Shown here one piece after another: positions 34,252 to 43,684 of a DNA stretch of 64,000 nt. How positions within the stretch are numbered: the first letter of the stretch is position 1; each line of letters starts with the position of its first letter. Below the pieces are notes generated by a model, which searched no databases, was not told where the DNA came from, and was given only the letters and a program-made list of their open reading frames with translations. The position numbers were made by a program, and so were the translations under genes. Origin of the DNA: GAS368 sp965227745. GTDB taxonomy: Bacteria > Verrucomicrobiota > Verrucomicrobiia > Opitutales > Opitutaceae. The DNA lies in NCBI GenBank assembly GCA_965227745.1, contig OZ245769.1, positions 6,481,385-6,545,384 on the forward strand. The letters run 5' to 3'.

Positions 34252-35007
34252 TTAGAGCTTCACGAAGCGATACTTGATCAGCGCCCACATCCACGTCATC
34301 GGGTCGCGGAACATGGAGATCTTTTTGCCCTCCTTAAAAGAGCGCGACTTGTAGCTGATCGGAATCTCGATGGGGCGATGGCCCTTGCGGACGAGCTTCA
34401 TCAGCAGCTCCCAGTCGAAGTCGAAGCGGTTGCACTCAAAGGTCAGGCCATCGAGGCAGTCGCGGCGGAAGACCTTGTACATCGTGAACGGGTCTTTCAG
34501 CCAGATGAAGAGCGACGCGTTGATCATCAGCGTGAAGCCCCAGTGCGCGAGATTTAGGATCAGCGCTTGGAAAGGCTGATCGGAAAACTTGCGAATCGCC
34601 CAGCCACCCTCGCCGTGGCGGGAGCCGAGCACGAATTCCTGCCGGCCCGAGGCGATGGGGGCGAGGAGGATGTCGTAGTCGTTCAGATCGTACTCGAGAT
34701 CGGCGTCCTGAATCACGATGACATCGCCCGTGGCTTCCTTGAAGCCGGCGCGCACGGCATGGCCCTTGCCGCGCGGGCGATCCTCGAGGATGAGCTTCAC
34801 GCGGGGATGCGAGGCGTAGGTCTTGACGATGTCGCGCGTGCCGTCCGTCGAGTTGCTCTCGATCATGATGATCTGGAGCGTCCAGCCGGGGACCTGCTTG
34901 GCGAGGATGGCGTCGAGCGATTGCTTGACCGTCGCGGCCTCGTTGTAGATCGGGACGATGACGGAAAGGGTGCCGTTAACGATCGGCGTGGAGTGCGAGG
35001 ACGGCAT
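34252..35007 (-). CDS. GT2 glycosyltransferase, dolichyl/polyprenyl-phosphate type
   Basis: A 251-residue protein: 'LSVIVPIYNEAATVKQSL', 'IIMIESNSTDGTRDIVK', 'PRGKGHAVRAGFKEATGD' and the metal site 'VIVIQDADLEYDLNDYD' (residues ~95-112), followed by 'DPFTMYKVFRRDCLDGL' and 'EIPISYKSRSFKEGKKI', which are hallmarks of DPM1-like enzymes. It has at most a weak membrane helix. It likely makes a polyprenyl-phosphate sugar used by the adjacent GT-C-like membrane proteins, which would be a coherent pair; this is inference from context. Confidence 0.9.
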   Translation of the reverse strand: MPSSHSTPIVNGTLSVIVPIYNEAATVKQSLDAILAKQVPGWTLQIIMIESNSTDGTRDIVKTYASHPRVKLILEDRPRGKGHAVRAGFKEATGDVIVIQDADLEYDLNDYDILLAPIASGRQEFVLGSRHGEGGWAIRKFSDQPFQALILNLAHWGFTLMINASLFIWLKDPFTMYKVFRRDCLDGLTFECNRFDFDWELLMKLVRKGHRPIEIPISYKSRSFKEGKKISMFRDPMTWMWALIKYRFVKL

Positions 35008-35104
35008 GGAAGGTTAGCGACGTATATACAACGGGAGGGAGGGATTCGGCAAAATTCTCCCCCAAGGGCGAGCCTTTTAGCATATTCCCCTCATTCCGGG
35101 CCGG

Positions 35105-38100
35105 TCAGACTGTCCGGGGGCGGCGAAGTGCCAGGAAAAGCGACAGCCCCAGGAAAGCCGCGCCGAGGCCGCACAGCGCGAGATTGCGCGGCCAGTTTTT
35201 CGGCACGTAGCGGAAGGTGATGCGGTGGTCGCCGGGCTCCGCGATCGCGACGCCCTTGAAGGCGTGGTTGAGGCGGAGCACCGGGGCTTTCTTGCCGTCC
35301 ACTTCCGCGCGGAAATCGCCGGGCCAGAGCACCTCGTTGAGCACCACGACGCCGGCAGACTTGGCCCGGATGGTGAAGGTAGTGCTGTTTTCGGTGAGCT
35401 TATAGTCGGTCGCGGCGGTCACGGTCCGGCCCTCGAGCCCGCGCGGGATCGAGAGCAGGCCCGGCTGGGCGGCGATGTCGTTACGCAGGGCGACGGCAAA
35501 GGGCCGCCCGTCGCCGGCGCGGAGCTTTTGTGTAAACTCATCGACGCGATCATACGCATCGAGGCGGTCGGTGAAGAAAGCACGCGGCCACGCCGTGGGG
35601 CTTTCGTACACGTCGAGGTCGGCGGCCTTGAGAATCTTGAGCGATTTGCCGAGCACGCCCTGGTCGCTCTGGAGATCGAGGTAGTAGCGGACGTTCAGCG
35701 CGTCGAAGAGCGGACGCGCCGCGCCGACGTTGTAGACATCCACATAGATGCGCCAATCCCACCAGCGCTCGATGATCGGCGTGGCGATGAAACTCGTGAC
35801 GAGCTCGCGCATGAAGGGGTTCACCAGCGCGTCGGGGCCGTGAATCGTCTCGAGCCCGTAGACGCCGGTCCAGCCCGGGAAGAAGTTTCCGTGCAGCCCG
35901 AAGCCACGCGCCGGCTCTTTCTTCACCGCCGCCCGCATGAATTCCATCGATTCGGATTTCGCAGTGAAGTTCACCCGGTCGGTCGGATGTACCGTATAGG
36001 TGTCGAAACCTACCGCTGTGGAGTGAAAGGTCGTGCGCCACAGCAGCACGGTCGCGCTCAACGCGAGCAAGATCATGGCTGCCGGCGTGAGCAGGCCGCG
36101 CGTGAGGACTCGCCGTGCCACAAGGCCGAGCACGACCGAGGCGACGAGCAGCGCGGCCAGTTCGGCCCAAATAAACGGGGCCACCGGGATGACCTCAGCG
36201 TCCTTGAGGGCAGTAAACGTCAGGCCCGTGCCGTAAATCGAGCGGTGCACGGCCTGGCGAAAGCCGATCCACGCAAAGACCAGCGCGAAGAGCATCAGGC
36301 CCACCGCGACAAGGTCGCCGCGCCCCTCGGCCGTGCCGAGCCGCCGCGCCGCCGCCGCAAAGCCCACCCCCGCGAGCACGCTCCAGAGCACGATGAGCGA
36401 GCAGGTGAAGGTATTGTCGAGGTGCGCGATATTCGAGAGAAAGGGCACTTGTACGATCCACGCCCACGGGATCAGGCCGAAGGCCAAGGCCAGCGGCACC
36501 AGCGACGTCGCCGCGAGGGCCATTGCCGCGCGGTTGGCGAAGTGCGAACGGAGCGTCGCGAGAAAGTAGAGCATGCCCAGCAGCACGGCGAAATTGACCG
36601 AGGGGTTAAACGTCCGCGCCTCGGCCATCAGCGGCCGGTAGAACAATTCGTCAAAGGCACCAAGCAGCAGCGCGGGCTGAATTTGAAACGCGCTCGCGGC
36701 ATTGTAGCTCGTGTAGGCGTTGCGCAGGGTATTGAGAAAGGTGAGCCAGATCGGCGCGGCGAGCAGGACGAAGATCACGCCCGCCCACGCCAGCGCGGCG
36801 GCCTTGAGTACGCGCTCGCGCGAAGGCTGGGCGCTCGTGACGAGCACGGCGAAGCCGGAGAAATTCATGCAGAGCAGGAGCATGTAGGCCTCCTTGGCCG
36901 TGCCGCTGTTCATCAGCGCGCCATTGGCCACGATCAAACCCGTGATCCAGAGCGCGGTGGAGCGCCGGGTCGCCGAATCGGTGATGCGCACGTAACAGTA
37001 GAGCACCCACGGTGCGTAGCAGAGGCTGAAGAGGGCCGGGTGGTTGACCCGATAGAGAAAGAAACCCGCAAACGGCGCGATGAGCGCGACGATCAGCGAA
37101 GCCGCGAGGTGGCGCGTGAGCGCAAACACCGTCAGCGCCAGCGCCGTGGCGAAGAGCCATTTGGCGATGAGGTACTTCAGGTCCCACGCCCACGACGCGC
37201 CATTGGCGAGGACCACGAGGAGGTGCAACGGGTCGCCAAACATGGACTGCCCCTGGGCGAGCAGCGGCACGCCGGAGGCGCTGTAGCGATTCCACAGCGG
37301 GAGCTCGCCCTGCATGAGCGCGCGGTGCTGCATCATGGAAAACGGGACGTGCTGCCACATGATCGCGCCGACATCCGAGCCCTTCACATCCGAGGTCTCG
37401 CCGCTCTTGTAGCCGGGAAGCGTCGGGTACGCATCGTAGAGGAGGATCGTGCCGAGATTGGGCGAGACGAAACTCTTGCCGAGGAAGACGACGGGATACG
37501 CGCTGACGATCACCGCGAGCGCGGCGACGAGCGACACCGCGCGACCGGGCCGCGCGGCCAGCGAGCGGGCAAAGTTTCCCAACGCCGTCGCTACGCGGGG
37601 CGCGCGATCGAGTCCGAAGAGTATCGCCCCCAGCACGAGAAACACCACGAGGGCCCGCGCCCAGTAGCCGTGCATGAGGTCGCCCAGTTGCGCCGTGACC
37701 TGAAGCGGGGGATTAAAATCGACGACGAGCTGCGGGTCGTTGGCCCCGGCGGCGACCACGAGTTCCAACTGGTTGCCGCTGGCGCGAAACGATTGGATTT
37801 GTTGCGCCGGCTTGAGCTCCGGCAACCCCAGCGCGCGGACCACCCGGCCGCCGGGGCCCACGATTTGCACCCCGGAAAGCATCATCGTGGCTTCGCGGTC
37901 GATCGGATCGAAGCGGAAGGACTTGTACGTGCCCGGCGGCAGCGGCAGCCGGTAGGAAATAGGGGTGGCCGACCGGGTGAGGTTGACGCGCGCGACCTGA
38001 CTCTCGTTGAAACCGGTACCCGTGTCGTAATAGAGCACAACCTGTCCGGGCGCGGTGGACGTCATCTGCGCTTCAAGCGCGAAGAGAGCCGAACTTGACC

Positions 38101-38215
38101 GCGCGGCGGGCAGAAACGGGATGACGACGATGGCACTGAGGAGCGCGGCGGCGAGCAGGGCCGGGAGCGTGAAAAACTTCATGCGACGGCCCAGTCTCGC
38201 GGAAAGCAACGGCAT
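35105..38215 (-). CDS. YfhO-like large membrane protein (GT-C fold)
   Basis: A 1036-residue protein; ATG 38182 (11 codons later) is an equally good start and begins with the first hydrophobic segment. An N-terminal span is followed by a ~130-residue lumenal beta domain, then about 12 more spans, with a loop 'FLGKSFVSPNLGTILLYD' and 'HVPFSMMQHRALMQGELP' after the next span, the region that in YfhO-family proteins precedes the catalytic-like site. A lumenal domain and final span complete it ('YVPKNWPRNLALCGLGAAFL'). YfhO relatives in Bacilli glycosylate teichoic acids with polyprenyl-phosphate sugars. Here it would act on a surface glycan. Confidence 0.8.
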   Translation of the reverse strand: MPLLSARLGRRMKFFTLPALLAAALLSAIVVIPFLPAARSSSALFALEAQMTSTAPGQVVLYYDTGTGFNESQVARVNLTRSATPISYRLPLPPGTYKSFRFDPIDREATMMLSGVQIVGPGGRVVRALGLPELKPAQQIQSFRASGNQLELVVAAGANDPQLVVDFNPPLQVTAQLGDLMHGYWARALVVFLVLGAILFGLDRAPRVATALGNFARSLAARPGRAVSLVAALAVIVSAYPVVFLGKSFVSPNLGTILLYDAYPTLPGYKSGETSDVKGSDVGAIMWQHVPFSMMQHRALMQGELPLWNRYSASGVPLLAQGQSMFGDPLHLLVVLANGASWAWDLKYLIAKWLFATALALTVFALTRHLAASLIVALIAPFAGFFLYRVNHPALFSLCYAPWVLYCYVRITDSATRRSTALWITGLIVANGALMNSGTAKEAYMLLLCMNFSGFAVLVTSAQPSRERVLKAAALAWAGVIFVLLAAPIWLTFLNTLRNAYTSYNAASAFQIQPALLLGAFDELFYRPLMAEARTFNPSVNFAVLLGMLYFLATLRSHFANRAAMALAATSLVPLALAFGLIPWAWIVQVPFLSNIAHLDNTFTCSLIVLWSVLAGVGFAAAARRLGTAEGRGDLVAVGLMLFALVFAWIGFRQAVHRSIYGTGLTFTALKDAEVIPVAPFIWAELAALLVASVVLGLVARRVLTRGLLTPAAMILLALSATVLLWRTTFHSTAVGFDTYTVHPTDRVNFTAKSESMEFMRAAVKKEPARGFGLHGNFFPGWTGVYGLETIHGPDALVNPFMRELVTSFIATPIIERWWDWRIYVDVYNVGAARPLFDALNVRYYLDLQSDQGVLGKSLKILKAADLDVYESPTAWPRAFFTDRLDAYDRVDEFTQKLRAGDGRPFAVALRNDIAAQPGLLSIPRGLEGRTVTAATDYKLTENSTTFTIRAKSAGVVVLNEVLWPGDFRAEVDGKKAPVLRLNHAFKGVAIAEPGDHRITFRYVPKNWPRNLALCGLGAAFLGLSLFLALRRPRTV

Positions 38216-38254
38216 CCGACAAGGGGGAAACCGTAGAGATAGACGGAATTGGTC

Positions 38255-38340
38255 GAGGTAGGAGCCTGCTCGCAGGCGATGGGCTGTAGGGTGCCGCCCA
38301 TATATCCGATCCCATCACCTGCAAGCAGGCTCCTACCTCA
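38255..38340. repeat. Imperfect 30-bp inverted repeat (REP-like)
   Basis: Arms GAGGTAGGAGCCTGCTCGCA (from 38255, to 38283) and CCCATCACCTGCAAGCAGGC (from 38311, to 38340) are reverse complements apart from two positions, with a 27-base loop. It stands between the YfhO-like gene start and the aminotransferase gene end on the same strand, so it is likely transcribed. Confidence 0.8.
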
Positions 38341-38357
38341 AGCCATCGCGGCTGCCC

Positions 38358-39461
38358 TCACCCAAAAAAACCCCGCACCGCTTCGCACACCGCGTCGATC
38401 TGCTCCGCGCTATGGTGCGGGCCGATGGGTAGGCTGAGGACTTCGCCGGCGAATTTTTCCGCGAGGGGAAAATCACCGCGTTTCCAGCCGGCGCTTTGGT
38501 AGGCGTTGGAAAGGTGCGGCGGGATGGGGTAGTGGATGCCCGTGCCGATGCCGCGCTCGGCGAGATGGGCCTGCAACGCGTCGCGCTGCGCGGTGCGAAC
38601 CACAAAGAGGTGCCAGACGGGCTCGGCCCACGCGGGGACGTAGGGTAGCACGATATCGCCGACACCCTTGAGCTGCGTGAGATAGCGCGTGGCGAGGGCG
38701 ACGCGGCGGGCATTCCACGCCGGGAGGACCGGGAGCTTCGCGCGAAGAAATGCCGCCTGTAGCTCGCTCAAGCGCGAATTGATGCCGAGGTACTCGTTAT
38801 GATAGCGGACCTTCGAGCCGTAGTTGCGCAAGTGCCGGAGCTTGTCGGCGAGCGGGGCGTCGTTGGTCGTCACCGCACCGGCGTCGGCGAGGGCGCCGAG
38901 GTTTTTGCTCGGGTAAAAACTCACGCCGGCGGCGTGGCCGAGATTGCCGGCTTGGACGCCGCGGCAGAGAGCGCCGTGCGATTGCGCGGCGTCTTCGAGG
39001 ACGAACAGACCGTGCTGCGCGGCAAAGGCATTGATCGCCGTCATATCCGCCGCCTGGCCATAGAGGTGAATCGGAAGAATGGCCTTGGTCTTCGGCGTGA
39101 GGAGCGCGGCGAGGCGGGCGGGATCGAGATTGTAGGTGAGGGGATCGGGTTCGCAGGGCACGGGGCGCGCGCCGACGTGGGTGACCGCGAGCCACGTCGC
39201 GATGTAGCCATGAGAGGGCACGATGACCTCATCGCCCGGGCCGATGCCCAATGCCATGAGTACGAGTTGCAAGGCCTCGAGGCCATTGGCCACGCCAATG
39301 CAGTGGGCGACACCAACACTCTTGGCGTACTCCGCCTCAAAGTTTTCCAGTTCCTTGCCGAGTAAGACCCAGCCCGACTCCATGACGCGATGATAGGCGG
39401 CATCGAGCTCGGGGCGCAGTTCGTCGTAGGCCGGCTTGAGGTCGAGAATCGGGATTTTCAT
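38358..39461 (-). CDS. DegT/DnrJ/EryC1/StrS family sugar aminotransferase
   Basis: A 367-residue PLP enzyme. 'VANGLEALQLVLMALGIG' and 'GDEVIVPSHGYIATWLAV' open the fold, 'VLEDAAQSHGAL' carries the PLP-ring Asp, and Lys186 or so in 'SFYPSKNLGALADAGAV' is the Schiff-base lysine. 'NYGSKVRYHNEYLGINSR' and 'GIHYPIPPHLSNAY' fit the 3-amino-3,6-dideoxyhexose aminotransferases (FdtB/QdtB-like). It should convert a dTDP-keto-deoxysugar into an amino sugar, which would use the product of rfbB. It is transcribed ahead of the YfhO-like gene. Confidence 0.93.
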   Translation of the reverse strand: MKIPILDLKPAYDELRPELDAAYHRVMESGWVLLGKELENFEAEYAKSVGVAHCIGVANGLEALQLVLMALGIGPGDEVIVPSHGYIATWLAVTHVGARPVPCEPDPLTYNLDPARLAALLTPKTKAILPIHLYGQAADMTAINAFAAQHGLFVLEDAAQSHGALCRGVQAGNLGHAAGVSFYPSKNLGALADAGAVTTNDAPLADKLRHLRNYGSKVRYHNEYLGINSRLSELQAAFLRAKLPVLPAWNARRVALATRYLTQLKGVGDIVLPYVPAWAEPVWHLFVVRTAQRDALQAHLAERGIGTGIHYPIPPHLSNAYQSAGWKRGDFPLAEKFAGEVLSLPIGPHHSAEQIDAVCEAVRGFFG

Positions 39462-39571
39462 CGGACGGGGAGGGGCAGGGGAGTAGCGGGTCGGCGGAGT
39501 CCGGTGGTCAGTAGGGCAATGGAGGCAAGGGCATGATCACTAGGGACCAATCGACCCGCCGCGACGCGCGG

Positions 39572-40996
39572 TTAAACGAATTTCAGCTTCCGCGCGGCGA
39601 AGAGCACCATGCGCAGGAGCAGCCAGCCGTGCTTCCAACGCTGGATGTTGGTCGTCCCGTAGGTGCGCTCGCGGTAGCGGATCGGCACATCGGCGATCTT
39701 GAGATTGAGCTTGGCCGCGCCGAACAGAAGGTCGAAGTCGCCGAAGGGATCGAAGTCCCCGAAGTAAGCGCGATTCGCGGCAACGCTCTCGTAGTGCGCG
39801 CGGCTGAGGACCTTGGTGCCGCAGAGGGTGTCCTTGACCGGCTGGCCGAGGAGCCAGGTGAAGATGAGGCCAAAGGCCTTGTTGGCGCAGAGATTGAGAA
39901 ACTGCATGGCCTTTTCGTCCATCGGGTAGACGAGGCGCACGCCGTTGGCGAATTCCGCGCGACCGCTCGCGAGCACCTCGTAGAATTTCGGCAGGTCCTC
40001 CGGCGGCATCGTGAGATCGGCGTCGAGGATCATGAGGATGTCGCCCGTGGCCACGGCGAAGCCGGCGCGCACGGCATCGCCTTTACCCCGACCCGTTTGC
40101 TGGAGGATCTTAATTTTCCGATGCGGGTTTTCGGCGGAGACTTTTTGGATCTGGGCCCACGTATCGTCCTTCGAGTGGCCCTCGACGAAGATCAGCTCCG
40201 TGCCCGCGCCCATGTCGACGGTGCGGGCGACGGCGGCGGCGATATTGCCCGCTTCATTGCGCGCGGGGATGACCACGGACACGGTGAGCTTCCGCGAAAT
40301 ACCCGTGCGCTCCGGGCGCGCGACGATGAAAATCGTGAGGCAGAACCATTGCAGCAGCGGGGCAAACCAGCGGTTGAAAAACGTCCCGATACCGCCGAGC
40401 GCGGCGGGGATGAGAATGCGATTTTGCCGGCAGACGGTGGTCCAGCCCGCGAGCTGCAGGAGGTTCAAAACATCCGACGAGGCGATCCACGAGTTCTGCG
40501 GCTGCGGGGCCTTGCCGCCCAGCAAACGGGCGAGCGAGAGCAGGGGACGCCAGAGCGAGTTTTGAAAATTGATCAGCAACCGCGTGCCCGGGTGCGAGAC
40601 GGTGTGCAGGCATTGCAACAGATGCTGCACGTCGGCCGCCATATTGAGCGTGTCGGAGATGATGATGACATCGAACTTCCGCTCGCCGAGGTCGATCAGC
40701 TCGCCCGCTTGCACGAAAAACTCCGCGTCGGGCAGGCGGCGGCGCGCGGCTTCGATCTGTGTGGCGGAGAGATCGAGGCCGACTTTTTTCTTCGCGCGGA
40801 GCTGCGACAGCAATTCGCCGGAGCCGCAGCCGATCTCGAGCACGGTCGCCTCGGTGGGGATCAGCAGATTGTAATAGTGCGCGAGCAACGCACGGTATGC
40901 ACGGGCGCCGGGCAGCGGAGTGGTGGGGGCCGCGTCGTAAAATGAGCGGACCCGATCGAGATGGTCGCGAGCGAGGGCGGAGAGGTCGTTGTGCAT
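39572..40996 (-). CDS. Fused SAM methyltransferase - GT2 glycosyltransferase
   Basis: A 474-residue two-domain protein. Residues ~1-225 are a class I methyltransferase: 'VLEIGCGSGELLSQLRAK', 'GLDLSATQIEAARRRL', 'FDVIIISDTLNMAADV'. Residues ~235-474 are a DPM1-like GT2 domain: 'LTVSVVIPARNEAGNIAA', 'ELIFVEGHSKDDTWAQI', 'RGKGDAVRAGFAVATGD' and 'ILMILDADLTMPPEDLP', with 'DTLCGTKVLSRAHYE' and 'VPIRYRERTYGTTNI' after it. The fusion suggests that methylation and transfer of one sugar are linked. Start ATG 40996 is divergent from the TolC-like gene at 41125. Confidence 0.9.
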   Translation of the reverse strand: MHNDLSALARDHLDRVRSFYDAAPTTPLPGARAYRALLAHYYNLLIPTEATVLEIGCGSGELLSQLRAKKKVGLDLSATQIEAARRRLPDAEFFVQAGELIDLGERKFDVIIISDTLNMAADVQHLLQCLHTVSHPGTRLLINFQNSLWRPLLSLARLLGGKAPQPQNSWIASSDVLNLLQLAGWTTVCRQNRILIPAALGGIGTFFNRWFAPLLQWFCLTIFIVARPERTGISRKLTVSVVIPARNEAGNIAAAVARTVDMGAGTELIFVEGHSKDDTWAQIQKVSAENPHRKIKILQQTGRGKGDAVRAGFAVATGDILMILDADLTMPPEDLPKFYEVLASGRAEFANGVRLVYPMDEKAMQFLNLCANKAFGLIFTWLLGQPVKDTLCGTKVLSRAHYESVAANRAYFGDFDPFGDFDLLFGAAKLNLKIADVPIRYRERTYGTTNIQRWKHGWLLLRMVLFAARKLKFV

Positions 40997-41124
40997 GGCG
41001 TCGTCGCGGCTGGAGCGCGGGAACGTTGCTACGTTGGCGCGGTCTTCCCTTAGGGCTCAAGACTTATGGGTTGCAATCGCTTCCGAAATGGCGCGGGCTG
41101 ACCCTCCAATTTTTGCACGAATTC

Positions 41125-42534
41125 ATGTTGTCGCCGGTCTTAATGTTACTGCGCCGCGGCTGGCGCAATGTGTTGGCGGGTCTCGGGATGATCGTCGCTT
41201 CATCGCTCGTCGCTCAGCCGGCTGAGGTGGCGGGGACGATGCCCGAGGACTTTCTGCCGCAGCTTAAGGGCTACTTGGCCACCGCGCTCAAGCAGTCGCC
41301 GACCACGATCACCAAGCAGTTGGACATGGATCTGGCACAGTCCCGCATCTATCTGGCCAATTCTGGCCGTCTCCCCGGGCTGCGCGCCGAGATGAACTAC
41401 TCGCGCAACAAGACGGCCAACTCCGACAACTCCGCCTCGAGCTCGAGCAACAACGGCCTCTTCTACAATATCCAACTCAACCAGGCGCTCTTCCACTGGG
41501 GTGCGCTGCAAGCCGAAAGCGACAAAGCCCGCATCGGCGTCTACATCGCGGACAAGAGTTACAAGGACGCCTATCGGGCCCTCGCGGTCGTGCTGCGGCG
41601 CTCCTACCTCGAGCTGATGGTCAAGAAGGCCTTGCTCGTGCAGATGACCTACGTCCGTGATCTCAAGGTGTCGGAACTCGACCTCATCGCCGAGCGCCTC
41701 AAGGACGGTCGCGCTTCCGAGGGCGAACAGTCGGGCAAGAAACTGGAACTCGAAGACTGGAACATCCAGATCGCGCGTACCCGCTATGATTTTAATATCC
41801 TACGGCGGACCTTCGGCCGGCTCGCGGGCGTGAGCGACCCCACCGAGGACTCTATTCCGACGGAACTGGCCGTTTCGCCGCAATTCAAGTCGGAGGTAGC
41901 GAAGGAGATGCTCATTGCGTTTGTGAAGGACAACGCGCGCAGCGTCTTTCAAGCCCAAGTAGCCGAGTTGAAAATCCGCGAGGCGGATCTCACCTACCGT
42001 ATCGCGCGCGTGCGCCAGCTCCCGAAATTCAACGCGGGTGCGAGCTATAATTTGGAAAGCACCACCAACGCCACCGCGACCTCCGTCTCGCAGGAAGCGG
42101 TGCGGCGCCAGACGATCTCCGTCGGCGCGAGCTGGAATATTTTCGACGGCTTCGCCACGCGCGGCGCGAAGCTCGAGGCGCTCACCAATCGCCGTAAAAG
42201 CGAGCGCGAACTCGAAAGCATCACCGAGACCGTGCTCGATGGCGCGCAGGGCCTCGCCGAAGCCTTGCCGATCGATGCCGAGGCGATGCGCCTCGCCGAT
42301 GTGCACCGCACCCTGTCACGCGGTCTCGTCGAGACCCTCCAGCGCGACGAGGAGGCCGGCCGAGAGTCGAAAAACTCCATCGCCCTCGCGCGGGCGTCGC
42401 TCAAGACGACCGAATATAATTTGATGGCCGCGCGCGCCAATTTCCTCTCCCGCTGGGCGGAATTCGTCTCTGTCACCACCGTCGACCCCGTGCTCACCAA
42501 TCTTCCCGCCCGTTATGAACGCGAAAAACGGTAA
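41125..42534 (+). CDS. TolC family outer-membrane efflux protein
   Basis: A 469-residue protein with a signal peptide ('GWRNVLAGLGMIVASSLVAQ'). It shows the alternating long helices of the OEP family, with the characteristic tandem layout: 'DLAQSRIYLANSGRLPGL', 'GLFYNIQLNQALFHWGAL', 'VLRRSYLELMVKKALL' and, in the second repeat, 'RVRQLPKFNAGASYNLES' and 'VGASWNIFDGFATRGAKLEAL'. ATG 41125 is chosen because longer frames overlap the divergent fusion gene; ATG 41143 is an alternative. Its end overlaps the adaptor gene's start by 20 bases, so it heads a four-gene exporter operon. Confidence 0.9.
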   Translation: MLSPVLMLLRRGWRNVLAGLGMIVASSLVAQPAEVAGTMPEDFLPQLKGYLATALKQSPTTITKQLDMDLAQSRIYLANSGRLPGLRAEMNYSRNKTANSDNSASSSSNNGLFYNIQLNQALFHWGALQAESDKARIGVYIADKSYKDAYRALAVVLRRSYLELMVKKALLVQMTYVRDLKVSELDLIAERLKDGRASEGEQSGKKLELEDWNIQIARTRYDFNILRRTFGRLAGVSDPTEDSIPTELAVSPQFKSEVAKEMLIAFVKDNARSVFQAQVAELKIREADLTYRIARVRQLPKFNAGASYNLESTTNATATSVSQEAVRRQTISVGASWNIFDGFATRGAKLEALTNRRKSERELESITETVLDGAQGLAEALPIDAEAMRLADVHRTLSRGLVETLQRDEEAGRESKNSIALARASLKTTEYNLMAARANFLSRWAEFVSVTTVDPVLTNLPARYEREKR

Positions 42535-43648
42535 CATCAGCCTCATCCTCAAGCTCGTCCTCGCCCTCGTCGTCGTCGCCGTCGCCGGCTACTTTGCCTG
42601 GCAGCGTTTCAGCGACATCGCCGTGGTCGATGAGGTCACGCGCGGTGAGGCGCTTAGCGCCGTCCCCGGCAGCGTGCAGGTCTACGCGGACAAAGGCTTT
42701 CGCGAACTCAAACCTGATGTCGGTGGCCGTGTGTCTAATAGTGCGGCGCTCGAGCCGGGTCGGCCGTTCAAAAAGGGCGATGTGTTGATGGAGCTCGATT
42801 CCACCGATCTCAAGCGCTCGATCGCGGAGCTGACGCGGGATTTCGAATCGCGAACGGAGAAGCGCAAGCTGCAACTGGCTTCGAACATCGCGCAAAAAGT
42901 GGCGGAGGAAGATCTCGATAATGCCAAGCGCCAGTTGGCGCGCGGTGTCATTTCCCAAGAGGTGGTGACGGCCGCTCAGCGTAAACTCGATGCGGTCAAG
43001 GCAGCCACGGACCTCGAGGCGTTTGATTTCAAAAAGGCCACCGATGACTATAAGGCCGCGCTCGATCTCGCTAATATCCAGTTGGAAAAAATGACGGTCA
43101 AGGCGCCCGACGACGGCGTGATCGAGGGCGTGATGGTTTACGATGGTGCGCTCATCAGCCCCGGCGCGACGGTCGCGGTCTACACGGCGGCGAAGCGCAC
43201 CGTGAAGGCCAAGATCAGCGAAGAAAATATCGGCTCCGTCCGCGTCGGGCAGGATGCGCAGGTTCGCCTGCTCGTTTATCCCAACGAGGTGTTCAAGGCC
43301 AAGGTCTCCAAGATCATGGGCTCGGCGGACGACACGCAGCGGTTTGAAATCTACCTCGATGTCGACATCGCGCCTGAGCGCCTGCAGCACAACCAGACCG
43401 GTCAGGTGACCGTTACGGTGGGCAAGCATCCCGGCCAAGTGCTCGTGCCGCGCCGCGCAATGTTCAACGGCAACAATGTTTTCGTCGTGAAGGACGGCAA
43501 AGTGGAACTCCGCAAGATCGAGTATGGCTTCGTCTCGCTCGTCCGCATCGAAGTCCTCAAGGGCCTCACTCCGGGCGAGTTGGTGATCGTCGAAAACTAC
43601 GACCAATTCCGCGACGGCCAGCGGGTGCGCGTGAAGAAGTCCCAGTAA
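42515..43648 (+). CDS. HlyD/MacA-like periplasmic adaptor of an exporter
   Basis: A 377-residue protein. An N-terminal span ('ILKLVLALVVVAVAGYFAW') anchors it, followed by 'GRVSNSAALEPGRPFKKGDV', the biotinyl-lipoyl domain with the usual 'L-x-x-G-x-x-V-x-K-G-x' pattern, a ~100-residue coiled coil (~90-190, 'TDDYKAALDLANIQLEKM'), and 'VKAPDDGVIEGVMVYDGALI' and beta-barrel domain residues. It should link the FtsX-type permease to the TolC-like channel. It overlaps the upstream gene by 20 bases and is followed after 36 bases by the permease. Confidence 0.9.
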   Translation: MNAKNGNISLILKLVLALVVVAVAGYFAWQRFSDIAVVDEVTRGEALSAVPGSVQVYADKGFRELKPDVGGRVSNSAALEPGRPFKKGDVLMELDSTDLKRSIAELTRDFESRTEKRKLQLASNIAQKVAEEDLDNAKRQLARGVISQEVVTAAQRKLDAVKAATDLEAFDFKKATDDYKAALDLANIQLEKMTVKAPDDGVIEGVMVYDGALISPGATVAVYTAAKRTVKAKISEENIGSVRVGQDAQVRLLVYPNEVFKAKVSKIMGSADDTQRFEIYLDVDIAPERLQHNQTGQVTVTVGKHPGQVLVPRRAMFNGNNVFVVKDGKVELRKIEYGFVSLVRIEVLKGLTPGELVIVENYDQFRDGQRVRVKKSQ

Positions 43649-43684
43649 ACGCCGGCCGATCGATTCGCGCGTTTTCACTGCTCC

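Noticed and set aside
35225..38098. 957-codon frame opposite the YfhO-like gene
   Set aside because: Charged low-complexity product with no membrane or domain signature; the opposite strand encodes a clear polytopic protein.
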